Source: Glossina fuscipes
Lineage: Eukaryota; Arthropoda; Insecta; Diptera; Glossinidae
Direction: 5' to 3'
Assembly (NCBI RefSeq): GCF_014805625.2
Contig: NW_023998422.1
Coordinates: 7,417,772-7,481,771 of the forward strand
DNA length: 64,000 bases
Shown: piece after piece, positions 62,656-64,000 of the stretch
Position numbering within the stretch: the stretch's first letter is position 1
How the letters are laid out: every line of letters starts with the position of its first letter
The notes under the pieces: generated by a model
The model's database searches: none
Told to the model about the DNA's origin: nothing
The model's input: only the letters and a program-made list of their open reading frames with translations
Position numbers and translations under genes: made by a program

Positions 62656-62741
62656 TATGTTGTAATGAAACCTCGTCTATTCGTCCAAGTACGAATCGTT
62701 TTGAGAATGGATTTACAGCGAGCTTTTAACAAGCTAAATAT
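59767..62741. other. Intergenic, 3 kb, no gene seen
   Basis: No coding signal. A perfect inverted repeat CCCGCC-T-GGCGGG is at about 61000-61012. A 50-bp family-A 5'-end fragment (GTATATTCAGTTTGCATGG-like, near 62540-62590) runs straight into the GA repeat. Confidence 0.55.
62592..62655. repeat. (GA)n microsatellite
   Basis: About 31 GA dinucleotides with two GAAAG interruptions, immediately after a short family-A fragment. It accounts for the Arg-Glu and Leu-Ser repeat frames seen on the two strands. Confidence 0.92.
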
Positions 62742-63965
62742 TTAATGTAATTTTTTTGAGTATTTAATGAATAGAATTTCGGCGATGAAGAACAATGCGC
62801 TCAACGTCCATCCACCGACGAGTACAATCCATGCAATTAAAAAGAATTGCATATCTAACGGCTCTGCGGGATAACCATCGACTAACAATTTAACTAATTT
62901 GGCTTTAAGGGCTACATAAAATGATTCGTCCTCCCAATGTAACCAAAGCCCGGATTCTTTTATTCTTAATAAATAGTCATTAAGACTTTTCGTAAATGGA
63001 GAATCGATTTTTAATGGGAGGGCAGTGTAAAAATCGCCAAAGCACATTTTCGAATATTCAAATTTCCGCAGAATAAGATGAGTTTGCATTCGATCGATTA
63101 AATTCCAATCTCCTTGCGTGAGTATGTAGGCATGATGGCTGTGTATCATTGCGATGAAACTTTTTATGTCTGAAATTTTTAGAACTTTTTCAAATTCTTG
63201 AAAATTGGAAAATTTATCGCTACGTAGAATTTCATAAGTCCTCGGCGGTGTTATAACATCGATTCGAGCATCAATAATTGCATCAAGACTGTCGATATGG
63301 GGCTGAGATATGGGATACATGAAATAAGATGCCAAAAATGTGATATAGTAGACGGATAATATGAAACCCAATCCAAAAATGAGCAGGAAAAATATTTGTA
63401 CACGAGCACATCGGTTATTTTTCTTAATATTCGCATTAGGGCTGTCGTGTAGTAAAGCAAAACTATACAGCAAATTCCTGCTAAATGAGACAGTGGGATG
63501 TTTCTGGATAGTCATTAACGCGGCCACGTAAATGATAGCCAAAATTATTAAAAGCCAAATATAACGATCGAAAGGCCAAACTACATACCAGAAGCGAGCA
63601 AGTGTCGGTCTTGTAGGCACCATAACACAATATCGTGAACGCTCAAGCGGATAACTGTAGACGATATTTGCTGATGAATCTCCATAAGTGTTCGGACGCA
63701 TTGACCAGTTGAAATGACCATCTTCGATGAGTTGATGCATTGCTGCGATACTAAAATTGGCCATATTCTCTACACGGAATTTGTACTTTTGATGGATTGC
63801 AAATTCTGTGGCAACTTTACAATGCGTCCCAGTTAACTCTTGAAATCCATTTTTATCCCGATAGAAAAATGCTCGCGGCAAGTCTCTAAAGAACGCAGTA
63901 TTTATGAAAACCGTATTATTTGCAGTCGCTGGCAAAATATAAGTTTGAAAATCCGAAACGGACAT
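62742..63965 (-). CDS. Ionotropic receptor (IR) family channel, 5' part probably missing
   Basis: Divergent ionotropic-glutamate-receptor-like chemosensory receptor subunit of the insect IR family, a plasma-membrane cation channel of sensory neurons. 407 residues from ATG to stop. Lobe S1 at about 1-130 (HCKVATEFAIHQKYKFRVENM, YSYPLERSRYCVMVP), first membrane helix about 136-153 (IWLLIILAIIYVAALMTI), pore region about 163-180, second helix about 188-216 with the SVYYITFLASYF motif that matches the family M3, lobe S2 (RIDVITPPRTYEILRSDKFSNF.., ending LKIDSPFTKSLNDYLLRIKESGLW), last helix about 370-397. IRs usually have a further 100-250 N-terminal residues. An in-frame stop lies four codons upstream, and GTTAAG just before the ATG could be a splice acceptor. 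The upstream part is then at or beyond the window edge. Alternatively this is a short complete receptor. Confidence 0.85.
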   Translation of the reverse strand: MSVSDFQTYILPATANNTVFINTAFFRDLPRAFFYRDKNGFQELTGTHCKVATEFAIHQKYKFRVENMANFSIAAMHQLIEDGHFNWSMRPNTYGDSSANIVYSYPLERSRYCVMVPTRPTLARFWYVVWPFDRYIWLLIILAIIYVAALMTIQKHPTVSFSRNLLYSFALLHDSPNANIKKNNRCARVQIFFLLIFGLGFILSVYYITFLASYFMYPISQPHIDSLDAIIDARIDVITPPRTYEILRSDKFSNFQEFEKVLKISDIKSFIAMIHSHHAYILTQGDWNLIDRMQTHLILRKFEYSKMCFGDFYTALPLKIDSPFTKSLNDYLLRIKESGLWLHWEDESFYVALKAKLVKLLVDGYPAEPLDMQFFLIAWIVLVGGWTLSALFFIAEILFIKYSKKLH

Positions 63966-64000
63966 GATGACTGCTTAACGCACCAAATCTCTTGTGGCTT

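Noticed and set aside
62512..62745. Arg-Glu repeat frame, and Leu-Ser frame on the other strand
   Set aside because: Both are readings of the (GA)n microsatellite.
1..64000. CRISPR arrays, operons, bacterial genes or rRNA
   Set aside because: None visible; genes have introns and poly(A) signals, and the tandem repeats lack CRISPR-type spacers.

Overview
This window is nuclear DNA of an insect, most likely a brachyceran fly and plausibly a tsetse (Glossina). The support is AT-rich non-coding DNA, short phase-consistent introns of about 50-70 bp, many simple repeats, and insect-type proteins (an insect amino-acid-transporter branch of SLC6, reeler/spondin/Kunitz genes, a divergent ionotropic receptor). 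The genus is an inference. One 10-N assembly gap lies at 29312-29321.

Layout. 812-5191 (-): a nine-exon sodium-coupled amino-acid transporter. 5192-20598: about 15 kb with no well-supported gene, rich in dispersed repeats, minisatellites and homopolymers, plus one weak two-exon candidate (18915-20242, -). 20599-27392 (-): a 13-exon, 787-residue coiled-coil protein with a C-terminal membrane anchor. 27393-31357: intergenic, with a tandem repeat and repeat-family copies. 31358-41927 (+): three tandem F-spondin-like genes (888, 731 and 755 residues). 42062-43271 (-): mitochondrial initiation factor 3, followed 45 bases downstream by a small membrane-protein reading frame. 46055-48847 (-): HID1. 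49741-56018 (+): garz/GBF1, head to head with HID1. 58377-59766 (+): a Q/T/N-rich protein of unknown function. 62742-63965 (-): an ionotropic-receptor-like channel, probably missing its 5' part at the window edge.

Exon models were built by hand from splice signals and frame. In all the multi-exon models the summed coding length is a multiple of three with no internal stop, which is good but not decisive support. HID1 and GBF1 both work at the Golgi/trans-Golgi; their head-to-head arrangement, 893 bp apart, may allow a shared promoter. The three spondin genes are extracellular-matrix paralogs that differ in intron content, in number of thrombospondin repeats and in the Kunitz reactive-site loop.

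The most interesting points are the diverging spondin array, a repeat end that supplies a TATA-like element at the first spondin gene, the possible dicistronic mIF3 transcript, two dispersed non-coding repeat families, possible tRNA-derived SINE fragments, and the GC-richer coding-like island at about 19 kb. No single system here can be declared new from sequence alone.
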